Assembly (NCBI GenBank): GCA_033439685.1
Contig: JAUEDM010000006.1
Span: 434,001 to 498,000, forward strand
Origin: Apodospora peruviana
Taxonomy: Eukaryota > Ascomycota > Sordariomycetes > Sordariales > Lasiosphaeriaceae
Direction of reading: 5' to 3'
DNA length: 64,000 nt
Positions 10,585 to 21,274 of this stretch are shown here, piece after piece. The stretch's first letter is position 1; each line of letters begins with the position of its first letter. Position numbers and translations under genes: made by a program. Under the pieces are notes generated by a model. The model saw nothing but the letters and a program-made list of their open reading frames with translations. It was not told where the DNA came from and did not search any database.

Positions 10585-12770
10585 GATTCGAAGAACATGT
10601 GAGATGGGTTATGAGTTATGTCGGTCATGTTTTGTGTTATGGTTATTTTTCTTTTTGCAATGTATTGATTGGATTGGGACTTGGGACTTGGGAAGGGTTT
10701 TGTTGAAGCTGGCTTGATGCTAGCATATCAGACTGGAGCCGTACGTCACTTACGGCAGGTACTTACCTCAGATATGTTTGCCATGGTGAAACAATCCATG
10801 GTATGGTTAACTTGGATCTGGCAAAACTTGGGATTGTTATTTTTAGTTTCTAACTCTGCCACAGTTGAAGTGCAAGCACTGCGTCCCTTTCTAGTGATAT
10901 TTAGGAGCAGGTGAAGGAAGGGGGGGGGGGGGGGGGCGCGGCAAGGGTTGCCACTTGTAAGTGTTGGAACGGCGCTGACGGGTGTGGCACCATAATGACA
11001 ACAGAATGACTGCACGGCCTTTGGTGGCAGCTTTGAGAGTTGGCCATCCTTGCGTTGACCCTGACCAGCAAGCAATATGCCGGCAACACGGCTCACACGT
11101 TCTCCAAACCATATCATCCAATGCCAGAGGCATAGGCAGTATGATACACAATGACTTTAGATTCCCTTGTTGACGAGCTTCATTCTGTTGCTTATTCTTA
11201 CGAATATTGGAGTTATCATTTGCTGCCGGGTTCATAAGGTATTTAGCATTGACAATGTCTGTCGTTGGTTCTGCTCAAGCTTTCATGTATCTTGTTCACC
11301 GGCTCGTCCCGAGGAATGCCAAGAAGATACTCCTAGCAACTCCGGGCTCGCTCGCGCTGCACTTCTTAACCGAGGCTAAAGTCCTACCAAATCCACGGTT
11401 GCCGTGCGCCACTTGCCGGCTTACATATGCAACCATGACTGCATGTCCTTGGCTGTTTTTCATCTATACCTTCGAGAACAATGCGTAGCTTATTTCGACC
11501 GATCAAAGCTCGATTCGAGGTTGGTGGGAGCTATCCGTACCTGGAAATAACTTACATGTATGGAAGAAGGAATGGGAGAACCAAGACGGAGCTTGTCGGT
11601 CAGAAGAGCACAGCCTTAAGGTGAGCTCATGTGACTCGATGGATCTACAGGGAATAATTACCACGTGGCACTTGTATCACGAGATTCTCCAGTCGGTGAA
11701 TAAGGGCGGCTTTGGGGTGAGCCAATTTCAGTTTGCTCCGGGGTTGTGCAAAGACCAGTGATACCATTTTCGGCCATCACTTCTTCCATCGTGTTCTCTC
11801 ATCATTCTATGCTGCCAAGAAAGTTGATTGCTACGGATGAGATGGAACTGCCGGGTTACGAGTCCAATATTAGGACTGGACTTAATTGGTCGGGTCGGCC
11901 CAGACGAATCCGGTGCCTTGATTAATGGACAACAAATGACTCCAGTCGGATTCCGGTTGTTTATGTGTACCTAGCGTATAATGACACCCTGCCCAAAAAC
12001 GTGGCAGAGGTTTAAGTCACCAGACAACGGGTTAAACACCCATTACAGATGCAAAAGCCATGCCCGTATCGTGATCATATCCAACAGCAACAAGTCGAGT
12101 GAGGTCCTGTTTTGCTCGCCTCTTTAACGAAGAACGGGATCTTACCATGCTGTCTTCCACAGACGCCTTCCAAAGGAGACCAAGCTGGAATACTACCAGA
12201 CATATGCCGGCAGGGTGATGGACCACTGATGGTTGTGCGGATACCAAGGCACAACCTCAACTAGCAATATATCACGCACATGGCCAAACACCCGATTGGA
12301 TAACCCCAGATTTCTCGCCAACGACAAGCATTTCCGCGGCCTGAAGAAGCCACCCACATCCAGCATGCTATCCCACGCAAGACCACAGGCTAATATGGTA
12401 GGATATCTCCGGTTGTTGCCCCACAAATCACAAGAGCCTCACATGCCCAATGTTGCGCCGCGTTGTTATTAGATGTTTATTACGACGACAATTGCCGAGA
12501 AGAGGTTTGGTTCGCACATGGTTGATGGACAGCCTGGCATCGATCCTGGCGGCCATGGTCGATACCTGGACACCCGGAATTTTCGACAGGGAAGACAGAC
12601 TGACTGCCTATCCTTCCCAGGTGGTACTCAGATATAAGGCAGGGTAGAGTCCTCCGACGGAGACGGATGATGGACCGGAAGGAATTGCGGGTTTGATGCC
12701 AACACATTCTGTCATTGCCAACTAAACCTCCTGCGGACAAAGCGACTCAAAGTAATAACAGAAGATCAAA
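10585..12770. other. Long intergenic region without a recognisable gene
   Basis: About 2.2 kb between the permease stop and the DUF1996 gene start. It contains a G17 run (10920-10936). Several short ORFs on both strands lack any domain or signal peptide and are not accepted. The final 200 bases should be the DUF1996 promoter (TATAAGG at 12632-12638). Confidence 0.45.
10920..10936. repeat. G17 homopolymer
   Basis: Seventeen consecutive G residues in intergenic DNA; one of several long G, T or A runs in the window. Confidence 0.95.
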
Positions 12771-13864
12771 ATGCATTGGAGCTCTCTTGTCTTGGCGGCC
12801 GCGGCTTTGGTGCCTGCGGGTGTCCACTCAGCCCAGCTACGATTCTCCTGTGCTCAGCTCGTGGTTGATCGTCTGGATCCCATCGTCAACCCCGGCCAGA
12901 ACCCATCGCCCCACCTCCATCAAGTGGTCGGCGGCAATGCCTTCAACGTGACGATGGACCACGAGGCGCACGACATGGCCTCGACGGCGACCTGCACCAG
13001 CTGCGTCCCGCTCGAAGACTTCTCCAACTACTGGACGGCCGTGCTCTTCTTCAAGGCGCGCAACGGCACCTACAAGCGCGTCAGCACCGTCGGCAACGGG
13101 CTGGGGTATTCCAACTCCAACGGCGGCCAGACAGTCTATTATCTGTCAAGCGGCAAGGTGACGGCCTTCAAGCCGGGCTTCCGCATGACGGTCGGCAACC
13201 CGGCCTACCGCACCCAGGCCGAAGCCAAGCAGAACCCGGCGCTGCAGTTTACGTGTCTCGACAGCCCGATGACGCGCTCTGGATACCGCTATGATTTCCC
13301 CACGGCGCCGTGCAAGGCCGGCATCATGGTTACCGTGCGCTTCCCGACCTGCTGGGACGGCAAGAACGTTGACAGCCCCGACCACCAGTCGCATGTTGCG
13401 TACCCGCAGAACAAGAAGTGCCCGTCAACGCACCCCGTTGCCATCCCCGAGGTGTTTTACGAGACGTACTGGGACACGCGGCCGTTCAACAACAAGGCCG
13501 ACTGGCCCGCCGACGGCTCGCAGCCTTTTGTCTGGTCTTTTGGCGACAAGACTGGATATGGCAACCATGGTGATTACGTCTTTGGATGGCAAGTTACTTT
13601 CTTTTGCATGCCCATTAGTGAACAGAGAGAGCTAACTTGAAGTGTGTTTCAAACCTATATAGGAAGGGAGATGCGTTGCAGCGTGCGTTGGACGCCAACT
13701 GCCAGAGTGACTTGCTCAGTGACAAGGTCAACTGCCCGACACTCAAGCTACAGTCGATTGCCGACAGCAACAAGTGCACCGTGCAGAGAAGGGTCAAGGA
13801 GGACCTGGACAGCTGGCTGAAGGAGTTGCCCGGCGCCAGCATGATGTCAGGGATGTCCAAGTAA
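12771..13864 (+). CDS. Secreted DUF1996-domain protein
   Basis: Exons 12771-13588 and 13663-13864 give 339 residues. The intron (13589-13662, 74 nt) again appears to be GC-AG (GCAAGT...TATATAG); joining TG with G recreates Trp in FGW-KGDAL, whereas no GT donor nearby keeps the frame. A signal peptide (about 1-20) precedes a single DUF1996 domain with the typical early motif SPHLHQVVGGNAF, the WTAVLFFKARNG stretch, a TCWDGKNVDSPDHQSHVAYP core and many paired cysteines. DUF1996 proteins are common in fungal secretomes and some are reported as carbohydrate- or wall-associated, but the molecular function is unknown. No WSC domain or GPI signal follows, so it is predicted to be freely secreted. 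Confidence 0.9.
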
Positions 13865-14184
13865 AACAAACATACTGTGGGCTAATAATGGTACATGCCC
13901 GCTTACCTCTTTTGTTGATCACAAGATGGCAGGAGAGCAAGTAGCCTTGTAGTTGCTTAGAGTAGAAAATCCGAATATCCGATATATGTATCCCTTATTT
14001 GCGCCCTTGGTTCCCAGATAAATCCCTTGCAACAAAACCCTATAGTTTGGAAATGAGAATCAAAGCGGTGATTATACAAAAGCATGGGCAACCATGAGTG
14101 GTCCGGAAAGAGATAATGCTCTTTAACCCCACATGTACTACTGGAAGTGAAAAACCCTATTCTTACTTAGACCAGGGAAGAAGA
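13865..14184. other. Convergent 3' flanks of the DUF1996 and laccase genes
   Basis: The two genes end towards each other across about 320 bases. The spacer should hold both polyadenylation regions; nothing else is seen. Confidence 0.5.
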
Positions 14185-16019
14185 TCAGATACCAGAATCC
14201 TCCTGCTCAAAGGGCGACGCAACCTCGAACGCATCCCACGTGGTGCACGTGCCGCGGACGGTGGCCTCGTCCTCAGGAGTGATAACAATCTGCTCGCGGC
14301 TCTCGACGAACTCGAGAGACAGACCCTCGCTCGCGTGCCACGCGATGTGGCAGTGGACCAGCCAGGCGCCCGGGTTGTCCAGCAGGAACGCGATGGCCAG
14401 GTACCCGTTTCCGGGAAGCGTGGCGACGTCGCGCCGCGGTGGGTTGGTTGTGTCGAACGCTGTCGTCGTGCCGTCGAAGACACCTGTCGACTGCGCGAGG
14501 ACCCAGAAGTCATGTCCGTGGAGGTGGATTGGGTGGGCGAGACTACCGTCTGTTAGTGCTAACTGGGAAGGTTCCTACGGTCTTGGGGATAATCAGGTGA
14601 CATATCTTACCCAATACCGCTAAGATCTTGAATCACAAGCACCGCCCACTCAGGGGTAGAATTAGACGCCGGCGGCCCGACGGGCACGACGTTGTACGGT
14701 GTCGGGAAAATAGGGTCGCCGTTGAGGATTCTCTCAACGGTAGGGTTGGCCCAGTCGAGCAGCAGACTGCTGGTGTTGACGGTCCACTTGAAGTAGGTGT
14801 CAAAAGTGAAGCTCAGATCCTCGAGCGTGATATTGGGGATGTTGGTCACGTCGAGAGCTACGTGCGGCACAAGACTGGCGGCCGGCTCATCGAGGCAGCT
14901 CGTGGTGATGGTGACGTTGCTCGTCGACGTCGGGTCTGCCGTGCTGGAGGCGTCGTAGCGCACAATGCCCGTGATGTTGCCCGCGTTGCGGTTCATCATG
15001 CACGAACTCACCCACCCGCCGCGCAGCCAATAGTCGCCCGGGGCGGCGTTGGCCTCGACGATGACGTCGTACCGCTGACCGATGGTGATCTGCACGCTGT
15101 CCGTTGTGTAGGGGTCAATGGGCACGAGATCGGTCCCGATCACCGTCAGGGTGTGGCCGTCAATGCTGAATTGGAACTTGCCGTCGATGGCTACGTTGAC
15201 GAGGCGGAAACGGTATTTCTTCCCAGCTTCGAACACGGTCTCGTACTTGACGCCGGTGCCTAGGCAACGGACGTCCGGCACGGGCAACAGGCTGCAGTCG
15301 TAACGGTTGGTGCCGTTGATCAGACCGTTCTCAAGCATAGGTGGTGCACCCTGTTTGGCCGTATCCCAGAGCGCAAAACTCTCTGTATGGGACCAATCCG
15401 AGAGGAAGAGCGTTCCAAGATCCTCGTCGTAGTTGGCCGTGGCAGGACCGTTGAATATCATGCCACCAAAGAGCCCTTCGGAGTACTGCAGACTGAAGTG
15501 GCTGTGATACCAGGTCGAGCCATACTGCGACACATGGAAGCGATACGTGAGGCTTTGACCGGGGGCAATGGGACACTGAGTTACGCCTGGGACGCCGTCG
15601 TTGACGAAGCTGCTGAGCTGCCGCAAGCCGTGCCAGTGGATGGCCGTGCCGTTAGTGGCCATGTTGTTGGTGACGTGGATGACGAGAGTGTCGCCCCAGT
15701 CTGCGATGATGGTTGGCCCCGGCACGGTGCCGTTGAAGGTCATGCAGGTCCGCACGTAGCCATCTGGGGAACAGGGGCCCTGCTGAACCGACAGCCAGTA
15801 CTCGACTGTCTTGCCTGTGTCCGGAACCACGTCATAGTAGTTTGTGTCGATGGAGAAGTTTCCCCAGCACTGGCGGGATGTTGGTGTGTTTTCACACGCT
15901 TGCCGCGGCTGCACCTCACGGGTCTCGAGGGTCTCCAAGGTTGCGAGATCCTGGAGGGGGATGTTCAGTGCCGAGGAGATTCCCACTCCTGCAAGCAGGG
16001 AGAACAGAGTGAGCTTCAT
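14185..16019 (-). CDS. Laccase-type multicopper oxidase (AA1), secreted
   Basis: Exons 16019-14611 and 14542-14185 with a 68-nt intron (14543-14610) give 588 residues, standard for ascomycete laccases. It oxidises phenols with reduction of O2 to water. A signal peptide (about 1-17) and a short propeptide precede three cupredoxin domains. All four copper-binding clusters are visible: HWHG (128-131), HSHF (172-175), HPIHLHGH just after the intron junction, and HCHIAWHASEG. The protein ends EQEDSGI. A terminal DSG(L/I/V) plug blocking the T2/T3 solvent channel is a feature of true ascomycete laccases. Many N-glycosylation sequons are present. Likely roles are lignin, melanin or phenolic chemistry; melanin and lignin roles cannot be separated from sequence alone. 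Confidence 0.95.
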
Positions 16020-19000
16020 GTTGAAAAGTGAAAGGACGATGTGAGTTCCTCAGATAAGGAGGTTATGACTAACGAGTGAATAGTTGACCGCCAGAGGCTC
16101 GAGGCTTGAATGTCAAGACGAAGAAACTTAGCTTCTCCCCATGACTTAGACTTCATATATACTTATGAGAAGTCAAGGAGGTTGACTGTCGACATCGTCA
16201 GGCTGAGCGGGCAACTTGAACCATCTCCGAGGACCGAGCTGATGGACTCGACACATGATCCTAGATGCCGATACTCCATCCACGAGCATTGATGCCACGC
16301 CAGCATCCCCATCAGTGAGGTTCTCCGGGTCACGTAGCATACCGGATGCTATCTTCAACACCCCCTCTCTTTTGAAATATTGCCCACATGGTCCGGGGAT
16401 ACACGCAATCCTGTTCATAGAAGGAGTGAGAGTGTGAGAGTGCTGTCGAGGATGGGGGACGTACATCATGTACCCCCCGCTGATTAGGTTGACTCCTCGA
16501 AAACACCATGGCCATGCCATGCCTTGACAAGGAAGTAATTTGATACACCGAGCGTCGTACCTAGACATTCGACCACCAACAGAGGGTAGGGAAGGGTATG
16601 AATCAAGCTGACAGATTATCGATATTCAATAATTGACGCGGCCAACTCAGGTTTCCCGTCGACGAATCAGCCCAAGCCATCCTTGCTCATGGACTCAGTC
16701 ATACACCTCCAGGTTCAGCGGCCCAGGGGGTTGCCGTCGTGTCCGTACGACCTCAGGGAAATTACTTTGTCGTTTTGAGGCTCACCTTGGAGCCTTGGCC
16801 TCGTGCCGTGTGGGATTATCATTTTCGCCCGGTTCGCCCGGGTAGGTGGGCAGCCGCTGCCGAACGAACCGCCAACCGCTGCGGCCGCTAGTAAGTAACT
16901 TAGTATGGGGCGGTTCAGGTTCTCGGTCAAGTCAGGTGTGAAACATTCTGCTGTAAGGATCTTACCCCCGCAGCCCGAAGACCGTACCCAGAGTGCCATT
17001 GAACCGTTACGGTACCGCTCCTCCCCCCCCCCCCTTCCTGCAGCGCCGCGCATGCCTTGTGGCGCTGGTTCAAAATACTGGGGAAAGACTCGAATGTTTG
17101 ATACTGGCAAACGGCCGGGCGCCTGGGATTAGGGGTTGACAAACTTTAAGATTAAGCATATGCAGAGTATGGCGACACCCGTCGGCGGATGCGCCTTGGG
17201 CAGGTAAGAATTATTCAGTACCTTATTCGTAGTCCTGGGGACTGTAGTACAACATCATGTAGACTTAATAGCTGGTGCTTATTCGTGCACCACCAACCCG
17301 AACGATCCGAGCAAGGAAACGATCGTCACTGAAGTGCGGAAGGAAGGCTGACTGCCACAGTCTTGCATGTCACGTAGAGGACCGATGAAGCTTGGTCAGT
17401 GCCCGGCGGGGATGACGAACGAATAGCATCCCGAGATGCTATTTTAAGCCTGTATTATACTATAGGCTCGTGATGTTGTGCGCCTGGGCCTCGTGGAATG
17501 GTCTCCTTGGGTTGTATGATAACTGGAGTTCAATCGTCATCCGGAACGTACCGACGGGAAATTTAGTACTCGATAGAACCCGGAATCCAGTCCCTACCAC
17601 TGCAGACTGAGAGTAGGAGTATGTATGTAGATAAAAGGGGGCTTGCCGCTTACGATGCTCGTGTTACCGTGGGGAGTTACCTGGTCATGCCATGCTCCAG
17701 CTCGGGAAATATGGAAAATCATCCGAGCACGTCGACACGGATCTCTCGCAACAAAACCAGGTTGGGGCTTCCTTACAACCGAGCGATGCTGGACCTTTAG
17801 AAGCGTAGAAACCAAACTGCCGACGCGTCAGCAGTCCTCAATATCAGCAAGGCGAGGCGGAAGGGTGACTCTTGTTGGTTACATTCCATGCAGGACGTGT
17901 GGTTTATCGCAAGTCGGAGAAACCCTGCGAAGCGGGACATGTCCGAGACGCCGTGCGCATGTTGCGAGCCGAGCAGCGTAGCATCTGAGCGGCAACGGGA
18001 TATCATCGGGTCCGTCGTCCAGTAGGAGTTCACTATAATATGTTAACTCGGACACTAAGTGGTCAGGGGAGCTCGGTGTTAAGGCCTGATCCGCGGTATA
18101 AGCGACTGCAGTCCTCAAATCCATTGCGGGAAACAACTGAGGCGTCAGACATCTCCGAGTTGAGCTCCTCTTGCAGCATGTATACATGTATGTATGTTCG
18201 GGACGGACTATCGGGTTTTACTACATGGCATTCCGCAAACACCATGAGACGGGCAATTAATATCTTCTTTGTCGGATTCTTGCAGCCGTTTGCATGTATA
18301 TGTCAGTGTCGTTCGTTCTGATACTATCACCATCAATGACAAAGCTGTCAGATGATGCAACCCTAGCCGCTTGTCAGCCGTTGTGCTCAAGTGGACATGG
18401 AGTTCCTTCATGGTTCCAACACGAGGTTCAGGGCCTCTTTTCGATGTTCACCCGACATGTTTGTTGGATCGTAGGACAAACAAACGGGCAAAAACATGGC
18501 AAACCCCATAATTCGTATGCAAGATGCAGGTCACAGGAGAGCTTACTACCTCGCCGCCCACACACATGCGGCTGGGCAACGCCTGCAGCTCGGCATAGGT
18601 GCAACTTGAGTTCCCGTGCGGTCGCGACAGTTGTGGGGGATAATAATAATCATGACTCTTGGCAAGAGACGGGAGGACCGCATGACTTGCGGCCCCTTTG
18701 ATTTGGACGTTGAATCCTATAATGCAACCATCCTTTGCTCTGTGTCTTCAAGAGCTGCGGACTTAGTCAGACGCGGCAACCGCGGGTTCCTACCTACTTA
18801 CGTGACACAAATCATGATAGGAGATAGGAGGAACATTTGATGGCTTTCCCTTAGATTAAGAAAAGGGGCACGACTATTGCTAAGAAGAACTCTGAAGGGA
18901 AGTTGATTCCAATCCAAAGCCACACAGAGCCAGGACGTTCACCTTTTTTTTTTTTTTTTTTTGTCTTATCTTCTACCTCTGCTTGACTGCATGTGTCGAC

Positions 19001-19034
19001 CAGTACATTTCTGTCTCTCTCTCGTTCATTCGTA
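16020..19034. other. Three-kilobase gene-poor region
   Basis: Between the laccase start and the UNC93-like stop. It contains a C12 run (17023-17034), a T19 run (18944-18962) and only short ORFs without recognisable domains. No tRNA, inverted terminal repeats or transposase remnants were recognised. The first few hundred bases above 16019 are the laccase promoter. Confidence 0.45.
18944..18962. repeat. T19 homopolymer
   Basis: Nineteen T residues about 70 bases beyond the stop codon of the UNC93-like gene, which lies on the minus strand. Confidence 0.9.
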
Positions 19035-20561
19035 TCAGGCTCCATCTAGCACTTTCGGAGGCGACACCTGGTTCGGCTCTTCTCCCTCATATCCTGCCTC
19101 TTCAGCAACAGTTGTGTGGTTCGAGACAGTCCAAATAGTCGGCAGCGCCACGATGAGAGAGCCAATACAGAGACCCCAATCCATCCCCAACTGCGTCATT
19201 GGGCTCTTGTGAAGGGCATTGATTCTCCACGCCATAGCTCCACCAGTAGCCTGGAAAGTCTTGTACGCTCCAACAAGAACAGCGGCTCGGGCAGTGCTGT
19301 TTGACTGCGTACCAATGAGCCAGTAAGCATAACCTTGCCACAGCGCATCGTACGCGCCGTAGAAGATGTACAGAAAGATTGGGCCCGTCGAGATCTTTCC
19401 GTCGGTGTAGTCAATATCCTGGATGAGCCCAGCGGCAATCCGCTTGTCCTCCCAGGCCTGGAATGCGTATCCACCGCCCCAGATCGCCATGCCCGTAACC
19501 AGGAGAACGGCCCAGCCGATCTTGGCCCGCATGTTGCGGCTGAACCAAGGCATGTCCAGAATGAGGCCGATGATGAGACCGCCGAGCATCTGCGCGATCC
19601 AGTACAGCGCGCCGTTGAGAGAGCGCGAGCGGATGTTGAACGTCATGCCGTTGACGTTGTTCTGCTGGTAGCTGTAGAAGACGTTGGCCGAAAAGAAGAG
19701 CGGGATCATGCAGGCCACCCGCCAGCTGCTGATGGTCCTAATGGCCATGGTCACGGTGCCCTTGATGGTGTGCTTCTCGGTCTCGACTGCGTTCTGTAGC
19801 TGAGCCAGCCGGATGCGGGAAGGTGAGCAGATGAAGACACCTAGGAGCCAACCGAAGATCATGATGACCATCAGGGCGATGTATGTCGAGTCAGTCACGG
19901 TGCCGCTCTTGGAGTTGTAATTGAGCCCGAAAGAGGCCAGCGAGCCGATGCCGCCACCGAGGTTGAAGATAATCCAGAAGGCGGCGATGGCTCTGCCCTT
20001 CTGGGACTCGTCGACGTAGGTTGTCATGATGGCTCCCTGGACAATCCAGATGAAGGAGGCGCCAACACCTAGAATCGCGCCAGCAGCGATGACGAAGGCA
20101 CCCTCGCTGTTGTGGTTGAAGTACAGCAAGCTGCCACTGTATAGAGCATAGGTCCAGCCACCGATGAGGAAGCAGATGCGCGGCCCAACCCATGAAAAGA
20201 TGGGGCCAACGATGAAGAGAGCGGTGGCGGCGGTGGTCGAGAGCAGCGCAACGTTGGCATTGGCCGCTACGGTTGGGTCGACCTGACCAGATCCTCCAAG
20301 ACCACTCAGAGCATTGTACATCTGTTTTAGCTTTAGCACATTGCAAATTCCATGAGTCCTTTTAGGAGTTCGACGTACGCCCGGAAGACAGAAGCATATC
20401 AGGCTGATGAGAATAATCTGCGTCCAGGGATGAGCGTAGAAGCGCACGAGCTTAGACGCAGGCGGCTGGTAGTCATTGAGTGGCTGGTGCTGGTCTTGGC
20501 CCCGGACGTCAGGCGGCTCCTGAACATCAACAGGAGCCATCTCTTTCGTCTCGGTGGCCAT
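19035..20561 (-). CDS. UNC93-like (DUF895) major facilitator transporter
   Basis: Exons 20561-20379 and 20321-19035 give 489 residues. The 57-nt intron (20322-20378, GTACGT...AACAG) has no stop and is a multiple of three, so unspliced RNA would also be translatable; the branch-like GCTAAAG and the clean CLPG-MYNALSGLGGSGQ junction, a family motif, support splicing. About 11-12 membrane spans follow a polar N-terminus. UNC93/DUF895 proteins are MFS relatives; fungal members are largely uncharacterised and substrates are unknown. It starts 713 bases from, and divergent to, the MurQ-kinase fusion. I infer it may import the amino sugar (MurNAc or a muropeptide) used by that enzyme; this rests on gene position only. 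Confidence 0.88.
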   Translation of the reverse strand: MATETKEMAPVDVQEPPDVRGQDQHQPLNDYQPPASKLVRFYAHPWTQIILISLICFCLPGVRRTPKRTHGICNVLKLKQMYNALSGLGGSGQVDPTVAANANVALLSTTAATALFIVGPIFSWVGPRICFLIGGWTYALYSGSLLYFNHNSEGAFVIAAGAILGVGASFIWIVQGAIMTTYVDESQKGRAIAAFWIIFNLGGGIGSLASFGLNYNSKSGTVTDSTYIALMVIMIFGWLLGVFICSPSRIRLAQLQNAVETEKHTIKGTVTMAIRTISSWRVACMIPLFFSANVFYSYQQNNVNGMTFNIRSRSLNGALYWIAQMLGGLIIGLILDMPWFSRNMRAKIGWAVLLVTGMAIWGGGYAFQAWEDKRIAAGLIQDIDYTDGKISTGPIFLYIFYGAYDALWQGYAYWLIGTQSNSTARAAVLVGAYKTFQATGGAMAWRINALHKSPMTQLGMDWGLCIGSLIVALPTIWTVSNHTTVAEEAGYEGEEPNQVSPPKVLDGA

Positions 20562-21274
20562 GTTCTTGAGTTCCTTTCCGTTTGCAGAGGCTCCTCGACG
20601 GTACGTGCAGTGACACTCAAGATTACCGACGGAGTGGTTCTGGGGTTTCAGGAGCCGCTCAAACCATTATAAATGACATGTCACGGGGAAGAAGAAGCCG
20701 AGGCAGGAGCCATAACTGTCCGGGGGGGGGGGGGGGGGGGGAGGGGGGCTGGGGTGTTGATAGTGTCCACTTCAGATAGCATCAGGGAGGAAGGGAGGAT
20801 TGAGGGGATCGGCCGAATACTGGAACTTGCCTCTTACAAAAATACCTACCTTGGCACTCCTGGATACCTGCACGCGTAGTCAAGCTTTTAGAGGGGGCAA
20901 ACAAAAGGACGCCAAGAAACGTTACATAGCTTGTTTTGTTTAGCGTACTAAGGATCGATAGGGAAGCCTTGTCAGTGCTTGTATGTCGATCCGTGGATAA
21001 AAGGGGGGTTACGCTAGACCGGAAGTGGAAGCTGGAAAGCTTCAAGAGACCTCGTACGTCAAACACATGTACGAGAAAGAACAAGGTCCAGCTGGCATGC
21101 ATGATCCACCAATGGGGTGCGTGAGTCTCGCAAGAAAACGGCATTTGGATGAAATGCTGGATGTCGATGTGAATTTGTCGTCTACCTATCTTGTACATGA
21201 GAATTGCCCGAGCAGGAAATCTCTCCTACGGACTCTGCAATAGAATAGCCAAGGCAGCTAACCCAAGTTAAGCT
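20562..21274. promoter_or_regulatory. Bidirectional promoter between UNC93-like and MurQ-kinase genes
   Basis: Two genes start on opposite strands at 20561 and 21275, so this 713-bp interval drives both. It carries a G20 run (20722-20741), a possible nucleosome-excluding or quadruplex-forming element. Shared control is inferred, not shown. Confidence 0.55.
20722..20741. repeat. G20 homopolymer in divergent promoter
   Basis: Twenty consecutive G residues followed after one A by six more G. Confidence 0.95.

Noticed and set aside
15387..16031. 214-codon plus-strand ORF
   Set aside because: Antisense shadow of the laccase; all copper motifs are on the minus strand.
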